Source: CAYJDG01 sp964368875 | GTDB lineage: Bacteria; Pseudomonadota; Alphaproteobacteria; Micavibrionales; Micavibrionaceae | DNA: 7,171 nt | Assembly: GCA_964368875.1 (NCBI GenBank) | Contig: CAYJDG010000068.1 | Location: 1-7,171, forward strand | Direction: 5' to 3' | In this document: positions 1 through 6,788 of the stretch, piece by piece | Layout: each line of letters opens with the position of its first letter | Position numbering within the stretch: position 1 is the stretch's first letter | The notes under the pieces: model-generated | The model's input: only the letters and a program-made list of their open reading frames with translations | The model's database searches: none | Told to the model about the DNA's origin: nothing | Made by a program: the position numbers and the translations under genes

Positions 1-194
1 CGGATCAAGCCGCTGACAATGATCTTTTCAGGAAGGTGGCCCAGTTTCAGATAAATCTGCCGGGCCTCTTCAGCCTGCGCGCGCCCGAGAGCACTCAAAT
101 GCGGATCGCTCCCCGCCCCGGAGATCAAACCCTGCTCGTTATCGGTCGATTGCGCATGGCGCATCAGATAGAAGGGTTTATGCGGTATTGTCAT
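1..194 (-). CDS. Histidine phosphatase family protein (phosphoglycerate-mutase-like), N-terminal part only
   Basis: Only the first 64 codons lie in the window; the gene continues past the left edge. Residues 8-19 read FYLMRHAQSTDN. This matches the RHG-type motif of the histidine phosphatase superfamily, with Arg12 and His13 at the positions of the phosphate-binding arginine and the phosphorylated histidine, and Ala14 in place of the usual glycine. The following LSALGRAQAEEAR segment (residues 34-46) is also typical: family members usually have LTxxGxxQA there. Such enzymes remove or transfer phosphate on small molecules or proteins; the substrate cannot be told from this fragment. The start ATG overlaps the stop of the upstream gene in an ATGA (191-194), which points to translational coupling. 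It is the fourth gene of the metF-metE train. Family assignment is firm; specific function is unknown. Confidence 0.85.
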   Translation of the reverse strand, partial: MTIPHKPFYLMRHAQSTDNEQGLISGAGSDPHLSALGRAQAEEARQIYLKLGHLPEKIIVSGLI

Positions 195-700
195 ACGCGT
201 TGCGCCATTTTTTCGTGGATGTCGCTGAAGTCATAGACGTGGCAATGCGGTCCGGCTTTGCCAGTCGCCCAGAAATTTTCTACTTCAGGAAAAAGACGCA
301 TGAGATCGGCAACCGGCTGGGCGGGCGGATACATCTTCTCTTTAGCAAAAAGCGACTGCAGTAGTGGCTTGTCCTGCCGGAACCAATGGCGGGAGGACAT
401 ACCTTTGCCCGGCTTGAGAGAGCCGTTCACCGGGATGTCCCAAGAGTGAACATCTGCAGCTTTGATATGAGTGCCGCCGACCGTAAGTCCTGTTGGGCTG
501 CATGAGCCGAATTTCACGATAAAACGCGCATAGCCGTATTTTTCAAACTGAAGTTCGCAGACATGCACTGCGCTCTCCGTGATCCGCCGGAAACTGAGCA
601 GCGAGGGACCGCCGCGGGTATCGACGGTAAATCCCTGCGCCTGCATGTAAGGAATGAATTTTACTTTTATTTCTTTACGCAGGTCGCTCGTCTTGCCCAT
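191..700 (-). CDS. Uncharacterised protein, DUF4304-like
   Basis: A 169-residue soluble protein with no signal peptide or membrane segment. It starts with a basic segment (MGKTSDLRKEIKVKF), followed by alternating beta-type stretches: LLSFRRI at 34-40, VHVCELQFEKYG at 46-57 and ARFIVKFGSC at 58-67. A tryptophan-rich middle includes HSWDIP at 85-90 and RHWFRQDKPLL at 104-114. The pattern of a mixed-charge N-terminal helix, a strand pair ending in a VxFG-like motif and a later WFR motif resembles proteins annotated with DUF4304, but I recognise it only by general similarity. The gene starts 6 nt after the metE stop and shares its frame. Its own stop overlaps the next start by 4 nt, so it is almost certainly co-transcribed with metE. 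The Shine-Dalgarno signal is weak, which fits coupling to metE translation. Codon use is like its neighbours. No function is proposed. Confidence 0.72.
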   Translation of the reverse strand: MGKTSDLRKEIKVKFIPYMQAQGFTVDTRGGPSLLSFRRITESAVHVCELQFEKYGYARFIVKFGSCSPTGLTVGGTHIKAADVHSWDIPVNGSLKPGKGMSSRHWFRQDKPLLQSLFAKEKMYPPAQPVADLMRLFPEVENFWATGKAGPHCHVYDFSDIHEKMAQRV

Positions 701-706
701 CCGAAT

Positions 707-2986
707 TCAGGCCGCTTTGCCAATCTTGATTTTGGCACGAACGTCTTTTGCGGCCTTAACCATATTCTCGAGCGCAGCCTGGGTTTCCGGCCAGGCTCGG
801 GTTTTAAGACCACAATCCGGATTGACCCACAGCAGATCTGGATCGATGACCTTGGCAGCTTTTTCAAGCAGCGTGACCATTTCCTCGACCGAGGGAACGC
901 GCGGCGAATGGATATCGTAAACACCCGGCCCGATTTCGTTCGGGTATTTATAGGTCACGAACGCCTCAAGCAGTTCCATCTGCGAGCGGCTGGTTTCAAT
1001 CGAGATCGCATCGGCGTCGAGCGCACCGATTGAGTCGATGATGTCGTTGAAGTCCGAATAGCACATATGTGTGTGGATTTGCGTCGAGTCCTTGACCCCT
1101 GCGGCGGAGAGCTTGAAGGCATTGACCGCCCATTTCAGATAGGCCGGCCAGTCGGCACGGCGGAGCGGCAGGCCTTCGCGGATTGCGGGCTCATCGATCT
1201 GAATGACATGGATACCTGCGTTTTGCAGATCGACGACTTCGTCGCGCAGGGCAAGGCCGATCTGGGTGCAGGTTTCAGATTTCGGTTGATCGTCACGCAC
1301 GAATGACCAGAACAGCATCGTGATCGGGCCAGTGAGCATGCCTTTCATCGGTTTGTCGGTCAGGGACTGCGCGTAGGCGGACCATTCAACCGTCATCGGT
1401 TTCGGACGCGATACATCACCGAAAATGATGGGCGGCTTGACACAGCGTGAGCCATAGGACTGGACCCAGCCATTTTGCGAGAAGGTATAGCCGGCCAATT
1501 GCTCGCCGAAATATTCGACCATGTCGTTGCGTTCCGCTTCGCCGTGCACGAGGACATCGATTCCGATGTCTTCCTGAAATTTCACGACCGAGCGGATTTC
1601 TTCTTTCATCGCGGCGTCATAACCAGCCGCATCGAGCGTGCCTTTCTTGAAGGCGGCGCGGGCTTCGCGGATTTCCTTGGTCTGCGGGAAAGAGCCAATA
1701 GTGGTGGTCGGGAAAGCGGGCAGATGCAGCGCAGCGCGTTGCAGACTTTGGCGAATCTTGAACGGCGATGTGCGCTCCGCCATCGCCGGGGTCAGCGACG
1801 CCATACGTTTTTTGACCTCAGGATTGTGAATGCGCGGGGAGGTGGCGCGGTCTTTGGCGACATTGTCGCTGGCAGTCAGATCGACGCTCTCGCCGTTGGC
1901 CGCTTTAGCGATCAGTGAAAGTTCGGTCAGTTTCTGCGTCCCAAAGGCCAGCCAGCTTTTGAGCTGCGGGTCCATGCGTGTCTCAACACTGAGATTGATC
2001 GGCGAATGCAGGAGCGAGCAGCTTGGCGCAACCCAGACGCGGTCAGATCCAAGAGCGTTCATCGCCTGAGTGACAAGACCAAGGCTTAAGCGCAGATTGT
2101 TCTTCCAGATGTTCCGTCCATCGACGACACCGACTGAGAGAATTTTATCAGCCGGAAAATTCTTCAGCACGGCATCGAGTTGTCCGACACCACGGCGGAG
2201 ATCAATATGCAAAGCCTGCACAGGCAGGGCCTTGGCGAGATCAGCGTTATCGCGCAGGTCGCCGAAATAAGTGGCAACCAGCAGCTTCAGGCCGGGCGCG
2301 GCTTTGGCGAGCGTGGCGTAAGCCTTGGGGAAGTTCTCTTTATATTTTTCGTGCAGGTCGAGCGCGAGGATCGGCTCGTCGATCTGCACCCACTCGGCGC
2401 CGCTGGCTGCAAGCTTTTGAAGGATTTCGGTGTAAACCGCGAGGAGGCTATCGAGTAGCGTGAAGCGGCACCAGTCGCCGCGTTTCTTGGCGAGGTGCAG
2501 CCATGTCAGCGGGCCTACCAGAACGGGGCGCGCCGCAATTCCGGCGGCTTTGGCTTCGGCAAATTCATCGAAAATTTTGGTCGAAGACAATTTGAAATTC
2601 ATGCCTTCGGTCAGTTCGGGGACGATGTAGTGGTAATTGGTGTCGAACCACTTGGTCATTTCCATCGCCGGCGCATCCTTGCTGCCGCGGGCCATGGCGA
2701 AATAGGTGTCGAGGCCAACGGTGGTGCCATCCCAGTTGTAGCGCTCAGGGACTGCACCAAGCGTGCAGGTCATGTCGAGAACATGATCGTAGAACGAAAA
2801 ATCATTGCAGGGGATATGGGCGATGCCTGCGCTCTTCTGCAACTGCCAATGGCGCAGACGGATTTCTTTGGCGACAGCCTGCAGGTCGGCTGCAGTGCTT
2901 TCGGACTTCCAGAACGACTCGGTTGCCTTCTTCAGTTCACGTTTAACGCCGATGCGGGGAAAGCCAAGATTTGTTGCGAGTACCAT
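707..2986 (-). CDS. metE: 5-methyltetrahydropteroyltriglutamate-homocysteine methyltransferase (cobalamin-independent methionine synthase)
   Basis: Cytoplasmic enzyme that transfers the methyl group of 5-methyl-tetrahydrofolate polyglutamate to homocysteine, the last step of methionine synthesis, without cobalamin. At 759 residues it has full family length. The N-terminal barrel opens with LGFPRIGVKRELKK (7-20). The C-terminal catalytic barrel begins near IGSFPQT (430-436, homocysteine-binding loop) and contains QIDEPAIREGLPLR (596-609). The zinc ligands are all present: His640 and Cys642 in HTHMCYSDF, Glu664 in SIETSRSQ, and Cys725 in NPDCGLKTR. Each is one residue off the E. coli numbering (641, 643, 665, 726). 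The ATG is supported by AAAGGA (2995-3000 on the minus strand) 8 nt upstream. It lies 27 nt after metF, which supplies its methyl donor. Nothing is broken or missing. Carrying metE means methionine can be made without vitamin B12; whether the genome also has metH is not visible. Confidence 0.98.
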   Translation of the reverse strand: MVLATNLGFPRIGVKRELKKATESFWKSESTAADLQAVAKEIRLRHWQLQKSAGIAHIPCNDFSFYDHVLDMTCTLGAVPERYNWDGTTVGLDTYFAMARGSKDAPAMEMTKWFDTNYHYIVPELTEGMNFKLSSTKIFDEFAEAKAAGIAARPVLVGPLTWLHLAKKRGDWCRFTLLDSLLAVYTEILQKLAASGAEWVQIDEPILALDLHEKYKENFPKAYATLAKAAPGLKLLVATYFGDLRDNADLAKALPVQALHIDLRRGVGQLDAVLKNFPADKILSVGVVDGRNIWKNNLRLSLGLVTQAMNALGSDRVWVAPSCSLLHSPINLSVETRMDPQLKSWLAFGTQKLTELSLIAKAANGESVDLTASDNVAKDRATSPRIHNPEVKKRMASLTPAMAERTSPFKIRQSLQRAALHLPAFPTTTIGSFPQTKEIREARAAFKKGTLDAAGYDAAMKEEIRSVVKFQEDIGIDVLVHGEAERNDMVEYFGEQLAGYTFSQNGWVQSYGSRCVKPPIIFGDVSRPKPMTVEWSAYAQSLTDKPMKGMLTGPITMLFWSFVRDDQPKSETCTQIGLALRDEVVDLQNAGIHVIQIDEPAIREGLPLRRADWPAYLKWAVNAFKLSAAGVKDSTQIHTHMCYSDFNDIIDSIGALDADAISIETSRSQMELLEAFVTYKYPNEIGPGVYDIHSPRVPSVEEMVTLLEKAAKVIDPDLLWVNPDCGLKTRAWPETQAALENMVKAAKDVRAKIKIGKAA

Positions 2987-3013
2987 TTTAAAAGTCCTTT
3001 TGAATGAAACGAA

Positions 3014-3877
3014 TTAAACCGCAAGCCCGGTGGCTTTACAAGCCGTGGCGCAGAGGTCGGCGCGGTTGAGGGCGTAGAAGTGGATATGCCGGACACCGTG
3101 GCGCTTGAGGTCTTCGATCTGGTCGATCAGCGTATCGGTCGCGAGCTTGCGGGCATCGTCGGCGTTGCCAAGGGCGAGGAATTTTTCCTGCAGGGCATGC
3201 GGAATGCTGGCGTGGCAGGTGGTCGCGAATTTACGGACCTTCTCAAAATCGCTGATCGGCAACAGGCCGGGATAGACAGGAGTCGTGATGCCAGCGCGCG
3301 CGGTTTCATCAAGAAAGCGGTAATAGATACCCGGATCGAAAAAGAACTGCGTAATCGCCTGAGAGGCACCCGCCGCGCATTTTTTGCGCAGGGCTTCGAT
3401 ATCGAGCGCGAGGCTCGGTGCATCGGGATGTTTCTCGGGGTACGCACCGACGCTGATTTCAAACGGGTGCCGACTTTTAAGCGCGGCGACGAAATCGCTG
3501 GTGTAATGGTAATACTCAGGTGAGGTAAAATCGGCCATCGATTTCCCGGCGGGCAGATCGCCGCGCAGCGCAACGAGGTGACGGACCCCGCCGTCCCAGA
3601 GTTTATCGATGTAGGCATCCAGCTCCGCCTTGGGCGTGCCGCAGAAGGTGAGGTGCGAGACCATCGGCAAATTGGTGAGGCGGCCAAGACGCTGCACGGT
3701 TTCAAAGGTTCCGGTGCGGGTCGAGCCACCTGCGCCATAGGTCACGGTCAGATAAGACGGTTTAAGGGCGGCCAGAACCTGCGCAGTTTCGTCGAGCTCG
3801 AGAGCGGTCTCTTCGGATTTAGGCGGAAAAAACTCAAAGCTGAAGCTGGGTCCAGCGGGCGGCACGGAAAGGGGCAT
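3014..3877 (-). CDS. metF: 5,10-methylenetetrahydrofolate reductase
   Basis: Flavoprotein that reduces 5,10-methylene-tetrahydrofolate to 5-methyl-tetrahydrofolate with NAD(P)H, providing the methyl donor used by MetE. At 287 residues it is close to the bacterial family length (E. coli about 296). Visible motifs: SFEFFPPKSEE at 13-23, with Glu15 matching the catalytic E. coli Glu28; VTYGAGGSTR at 45-54; HLTFCG at 75-80; ALRGDLP at 103-109, with Asp107 matching the flavin-tuning Asp120; and QFFFD at 177-181, with Gln177 matching substrate-binding Gln183. The C-terminus has HFYALNRAD (266-274), typical of the family's last strand. It is the first gene of the minus-strand operon. The ATG at 3877 lacks a clear Shine-Dalgarno sequence (upstream reads AACTCTTAAA), but the conserved FEFFPPK sits at the expected distance and no better start was found. 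Confidence 0.97.
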   Translation of the reverse strand: MPLSVPPAGPSFSFEFFPPKSEETALELDETAQVLAALKPSYLTVTYGAGGSTRTGTFETVQRLGRLTNLPMVSHLTFCGTPKAELDAYIDKLWDGGVRHLVALRGDLPAGKSMADFTSPEYYHYTSDFVAALKSRHPFEISVGAYPEKHPDAPSLALDIEALRKKCAAGASQAITQFFFDPGIYYRFLDETARAGITTPVYPGLLPISDFEKVRKFATTCHASIPHALQEKFLALGNADDARKLATDTLIDQIEDLKRHGVRHIHFYALNRADLCATACKATGLAV

Positions 3878-3975
3878 TTTAAGAGTTAACCACCAAGTTG
3901 CTGCACCGCCAAGTTTTTTATGAAAGCCCTTTAAAATCGCTTGGTTTTCGCGGGGTCTTTGTGCTTTAAAAGATC
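3878..3975. promoter_or_regulatory. Divergent intergenic region between metF and guaA
   Basis: These 98 bases must contain the promoters for the leftward metF-metE operon and rightward guaA, unless those lie inside the genes. Candidates are weak. For guaA, TTGGTT (3941-3946) and TTTAAA (3965-3970) are spaced by 18 nt, but this would make the transcript almost leaderless. For metF, a CATAAA on the minus strand (3922-3917) could be a -10 box, but no good -35 accompanies it. Most of the region is a degenerate repeat, annotated separately. I see no recognisable SAM riboswitch, and the space is short for a promoter plus a large leader RNA. Neither start codon has a strong Shine-Dalgarno sequence. 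Confidence 0.4.
3886..3970. repeat. Degenerate palindromic interspersed repeat of the CCAAG/CTTGG type
   Basis: The left half has two direct copies of ACCRCCAAGTT, at 3889-3899 (ACCACCAAGTT) and 3905-3915 (ACCGCCAAGTT), with one mismatch and a 16-nt period. The right half has CTTGG (3940-3944), then TTTTCGCGGGGTCTTTGTGC and TTTAA. CCAAG 3909-3913 can pair with CTTGG 3940-3944, and the element is bounded by TTAAC at the left and TTTAA at the right. The design of TTAACC, (CG)CCAAG units, an AT-rich centre, then CTTGG and (G)TCTTTGTG units and TTAA resembles interspersed intergenic repeats seen in many bacterial genomes. The arms have drifted, so this is probably an old copy. Membership of a genome-wide family is inference from pattern alone. 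Confidence 0.5.
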
Positions 3976-5574
3976 ATGAAAACAGCATCCTCCCCGACAG
4001 AAAACGTTTCCCCCCTGAAAGCCCAGCACGACCGCATCCTGATCCTCGATTTCGGGAGCCAGGTCACCCAGCTGATCGCAAGGCGTCTGCGCGAAAGCGG
4101 CGTCTACTGCGAAATCTGGCCGTATAACGCGGCGGACGAGGCAAGGCTCAAGGCCTTCAACCCCAAGGGTATTATTTTCTCGGGCTCGCCGTGCAGCACC
4201 TACGCCGAGGGTGCCCCGCACCCGCCGATGTATGTCTATGACCTCGGCCTGCCGATCTTTGGCATCTGTTACGGCCAGCAGGTGATGATGCACCAGCTGG
4301 GCGGCAAGGTAGAGGGTGGAGACACCCGCGAATTTGGCCGCGCCTATATCGACGTGATCGAACAAAGCGCGATCTCCGCGGATGTCTGGGCCAAGGGCGC
4401 GCACGAACAGGTGTGGATGAGCCACGGCGACCGCGTCACGCAACTCGCCCCCGGTTTCAAGGTCGTCGCCAAATCCGAAGGCGCACCCTACGCGATCATT
4501 TCCAACGAAGAGCGCCGCTTCTGGGCGACCCAGTTCCACCCCGAAGTTGTGCACACACCGCACGGGGCGCAGCTCCTGAAAAACTTCACGCATACTATCT
4601 GCGGGTGTAAGGGTGACTGGACGATGGAGGCCTTCCGCGCCGAATCCATCGCCAAAATCCGCGCTCAGGTCGGCAAAGGCCGCGTCATCTGCGGTCTCTC
4701 CGGCGGCGTGGATTCAAGCGTCACCGCTGTCCTCCTGCACGAAGCCATCGGTGATCAATTGACTTGTATCTATGTCGATACCGGGCTGATGCGCGCGGGC
4801 GAAAGCGAACAGGTCGTGACTATGTTTCGCGACCATTACAATATTCCGCTCATCCACGAAGATGCCTCGAAACTGTTCTTAGGTGAACTCAAGGGCGTCA
4901 GCGATCCCGAAACCAAACGCAAGACCATCGGCAAACTCTTTATCGATGTCTTCGATGCCCGCTCAAAAGAAATCGGCAACGCCGAATTTCTGGCGCAGGG
5001 CACGCTCTACCCGGATGTGGTGGAATCGGTGTCCGTCATCGGCGGCCCGTCCCAGACCATTAAGTCCCACCACAATGTCGGCGGTCTGCCCGACTATATG
5101 AAACTGAAACTGGTCGAGCCGCTTCGCGAACTGTTCAAGGACGAAGTGCGCGCACTGGGTCGTGAACTCGGCATGCCCGAAGACTTCATCAAACGCCACC
5201 CGTTCCCCGGCCCCGGTCTCGCCATCCGCATCCCCGGTGAAATCACCGACGAAAAACTGACCATCCTGCGCAAGGCCGACACGATCTACCTCGAAGAAAT
5301 CCGCGCCGCAGGCCTCTACGACGCGATCTGGCAAGCCTTCGCCGTGCTCCTCCCGGTCAAGACAGTCGGCGTGATGGGTGATGAACGCACCTATGAATAC
5401 GTTCTGGCGCTGCGTGCCGTTACCTCCACCGACGGCATGACCGCGGACTACTACCCGTTCGATCACGCGTTTTTAGGCCGCGTCTCCACCCGCATCATCA
5501 ACGAAGTGCGGGGGATTAATCGCGTGGTGTATGATGTGACCAGCAAGCCACCGGGGACGATTGAGTGGGAATGA
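3976..5574 (+). CDS. guaA: GMP synthase (glutamine-hydrolysing)
   Basis: Converts XMP to GMP in purine synthesis, using ATP and ammonia released from glutamine. Full length at 532 residues. The class I glutamine amidotransferase domain (about 20-210) has RILILDFGSQ at 20-29, the nucleophile Cys98 in GICYGQQ, and His188 and Glu190 in QFHPE. The ATP-pyrophosphatase domain begins with the P-loop LSGGVDSS (241-248) and includes YVDTGLMR (266-273). The C-terminal dimerisation domain contains HPFPGPGLAIR (408-418) and ends in the conserved KPPGTIEWE. The oxyanion-region motif reads SGSPCST (69-75), where many GuaA proteins have SGGP; this is probably a tolerated variant. The ATG at 3976 has no strong Shine-Dalgarno (TTTAAAAGATC precedes it), but no better in-frame start precedes the conserved ILILDFGSQ. 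It is divergent from metF. The 3' end directly borders AT-rich foreign-looking DNA. Confidence 0.98.
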   Translation: MKTASSPTENVSPLKAQHDRILILDFGSQVTQLIARRLRESGVYCEIWPYNAADEARLKAFNPKGIIFSGSPCSTYAEGAPHPPMYVYDLGLPIFGICYGQQVMMHQLGGKVEGGDTREFGRAYIDVIEQSAISADVWAKGAHEQVWMSHGDRVTQLAPGFKVVAKSEGAPYAIISNEERRFWATQFHPEVVHTPHGAQLLKNFTHTICGCKGDWTMEAFRAESIAKIRAQVGKGRVICGLSGGVDSSVTAVLLHEAIGDQLTCIYVDTGLMRAGESEQVVTMFRDHYNIPLIHEDASKLFLGELKGVSDPETKRKTIGKLFIDVFDARSKEIGNAEFLAQGTLYPDVVESVSVIGGPSQTIKSHHNVGGLPDYMKLKLVEPLRELFKDEVRALGRELGMPEDFIKRHPFPGPGLAIRIPGEITDEKLTILRKADTIYLEEIRAAGLYDAIWQAFAVLLPVKTVGVMGDERTYEYVLALRAVTSTDGMTADYYPFDHAFLGRVSTRIINEVRGINRVVYDVTSKPPGTIEWE

Positions 5575-5613
5575 TTTATTTTTTTTACTCTTAAGATATT
5601 AGGAAATAAAAAT

Positions 5614-5955
5614 ATGGATAAAGAGATTTTTATTCCATTTATATCAGGTTTAGTGGGTGCACTAATTGGTGCTGTAGGCTCAATTGTAACAGTTTGGCTA
5701 CAATCAAATAAAACGGATAAACGACAAAAAATTTCATCTATTATAGATATGAGTTGGCGAGAGTATGAAAAAAATTATGAAGTTGCAAAAGCAACTAGGC
5801 AAAGATTTTCAATCGCTCCCATAACTGTTTATTATTATTATAATCAAAAAATTTTAGAGATTTTAGAAAAAGGCAAATTATCTGTAGAAGATCTGAAGAA
5901 AGTTGATGCAGAATTTGAACTTATTAAAAAATATTATGAAGATAAACGGACTTAG
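5614..5955 (+). CDS. Small single-pass membrane protein of unknown function
   Basis: A 113-residue protein not assigned to any family. Residues about 6-29 form one hydrophobic helix (FIPFISGLVGALIGAVGSIV and a few more residues) with a small-residue face at Gly12, Gly15, Gly19 and Gly22; the GxxxG from 15 to 19 could favour helix packing. The segment after it is strongly basic (Lys33, Lys36, Arg37, Lys39), so the positive-inside rule predicts that the remaining 80 residues are cytoplasmic. That part is charged and predicted helical, with a tyrosine cluster YYYYN at 73-77 and a heptad-like Leu/Ile/Lys/Glu pattern from 79 to 108. No signal-peptidase site is evident. The ATG has AGGA (5601-5604) 9 nt upstream. 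It lies 47 nt before the DUF2971 gene and shares its AT-rich codon use, so the two probably form a unit. A membrane anchor or sensor for its partner is possible, but this is inference. Confidence 0.8.
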   Translation: MDKEIFIPFISGLVGALIGAVGSIVTVWLQSNKTDKRQKISSIIDMSWREYEKNYEVAKATRQRFSIAPITVYYYYNQKILEILEKGKLSVEDLKKVDAEFELIKKYYEDKRT

Positions 5956-6002
5956 GGCTAATAAGGCTAGAAATTAAACAGATTAACAATGGTGCGTTAA
6001 AC

Positions 6003-6788
6003 ATGAGTATTGAAAAGCACCCAGTCTTCATAGCTCCCAAAAAAAATCAAAAAATCTGGAGATACATGGACTTTGCAAAATATGTATCTCTATTAAACAC
6101 AAGTGAGTTGTATTTCGCATCTCAAATTTCCTTATGTGCAATTGATCCATTGGAAGGTTCGGTTTCTAAGGCAAACATAGAATCTAGAAAAATTCTTGCG
6201 GAGCTGATTATTAAAGATACTCAGAAAAATGCTCCTGATTTATCAGAACTTTCAATTGCGACCTTGCGGGAAGCTGTAACAAGAAAAAATGATTTTTTAG
6301 AAAATCAGAGATATCACGCCTATATTAATTGCTGGCATATGAATGACTGGGAATCTGCGGCTATGTGGTCACAATACAATTTTTCTAATGAAGGTATCGC
6401 AATTACTTCTACGTATTCAAAAATAAAATCATGTTTGGATTTGAGTGATGAAAGAATATTTTTGGGAAAAGTTGTTTATTTAGATTATGAGAAAGAAGTT
6501 GTCCCTGAAGGAAATATGCTTAATGGAACTATTCATAAACGTAAAAGTTATGAGCATGAGAAGGAGCTTCGCGCTGTTATAGTAGATTTAAAAGATGTTT
6601 TGAACCCTAGTGCTAACTCAGCAAAAGGGAAGAAAATTAAAGTTGATTTAAATAATTTGATTGAAACGGTATATATATCACCTACCTCTCCAATTTGGAT
6701 GCATAGCTTGGTTGAATCTATTAGCAGAAAGTTTCTTTTGCATTGTGAAGTTAAGCAATCTAATATTTTTTCTTCACCAATTTTTTAA
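6003..6788 (+). CDS. DUF2971 domain-containing protein
   Basis: A 261-residue soluble protein whose motif order fits DUF2971. It has WRYMDFAKYVSLL (19-31) and LYFAS (36-40), then IDPLEGS (47-53) where the family usually has an NDPFEG-like motif. NCWHMNDWESAAMWSQY (109-125) matches the C-F/W-S..D..MW.hY signature and is followed by EGIAITSTYSKI (130-141). Later come VVYLDYE (157-163), KRKSYEHEKELRAVI (179-193, the K..W..E.E.R region) and VYISPTSPIWM (223-233). The biochemical activity of DUF2971 is not established to my knowledge; members often occur on mobile or accessory DNA. There is no membrane segment. The Shine-Dalgarno is poor, and a tiny ORF ATG-GTG-CGT-TAA (5989-6000) ends 2 nt before the start codon, which could couple or dampen translation. 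AT-rich codon use matches the preceding small gene and not guaA. Family call is fairly sure; function is unknown. Confidence 0.82.
   Translation: MSIEKHPVFIAPKKNQKIWRYMDFAKYVSLLNTSELYFASQISLCAIDPLEGSVSKANIESRKILAELIIKDTQKNAPDLSELSIATLREAVTRKNDFLENQRYHAYINCWHMNDWESAAMWSQYNFSNEGIAITSTYSKIKSCLDLSDERIFLGKVVYLDYEKEVVPEGNMLNGTIHKRKSYEHEKELRAVIVDLKDVLNPSANSAKGKKIKVDLNNLIETVYISPTSPIWMHSLVESISRKFLLHCEVKQSNIFSSPIF

Noticed and set aside
563..3007. Several plus-strand open frames of 60-170 codons opposite metE
   Set aside because: They are shadows of metE in GC-rich sequence, without domains or credible ribosome-binding sites.
3127..3738. A 203-codon minus-strand frame overlapping metF in another frame
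   Set aside because: It is a Ser/Arg/Pro-rich shadow of metF, which has complete family motifs.
3878..3975. Possible SAM riboswitch upstream of metF
   Set aside because: I could not find a SAM-I or SAM-II type core, and the region is better described as a degenerate CCAAG/CTTGG repeat. A covariance-model search would settle it.
3931..4593. A 220-codon minus-strand open frame opposite guaA
   Set aside because: It lies within the well-supported guaA gene, has the Val/Asp/Gly/Arg-rich make-up of a mirror frame of GC-rich coding DNA, and shows no recognisable domain.
5548..5586. Possible intrinsic terminator after guaA (CCAC/GTGG pair and a run of eight T)
   Set aside because: The stem is only 4 bp with a 13-nt loop, lies inside the guaA coding end, and is separated from the T run by about 10 nt, so it does not meet a terminator pattern.
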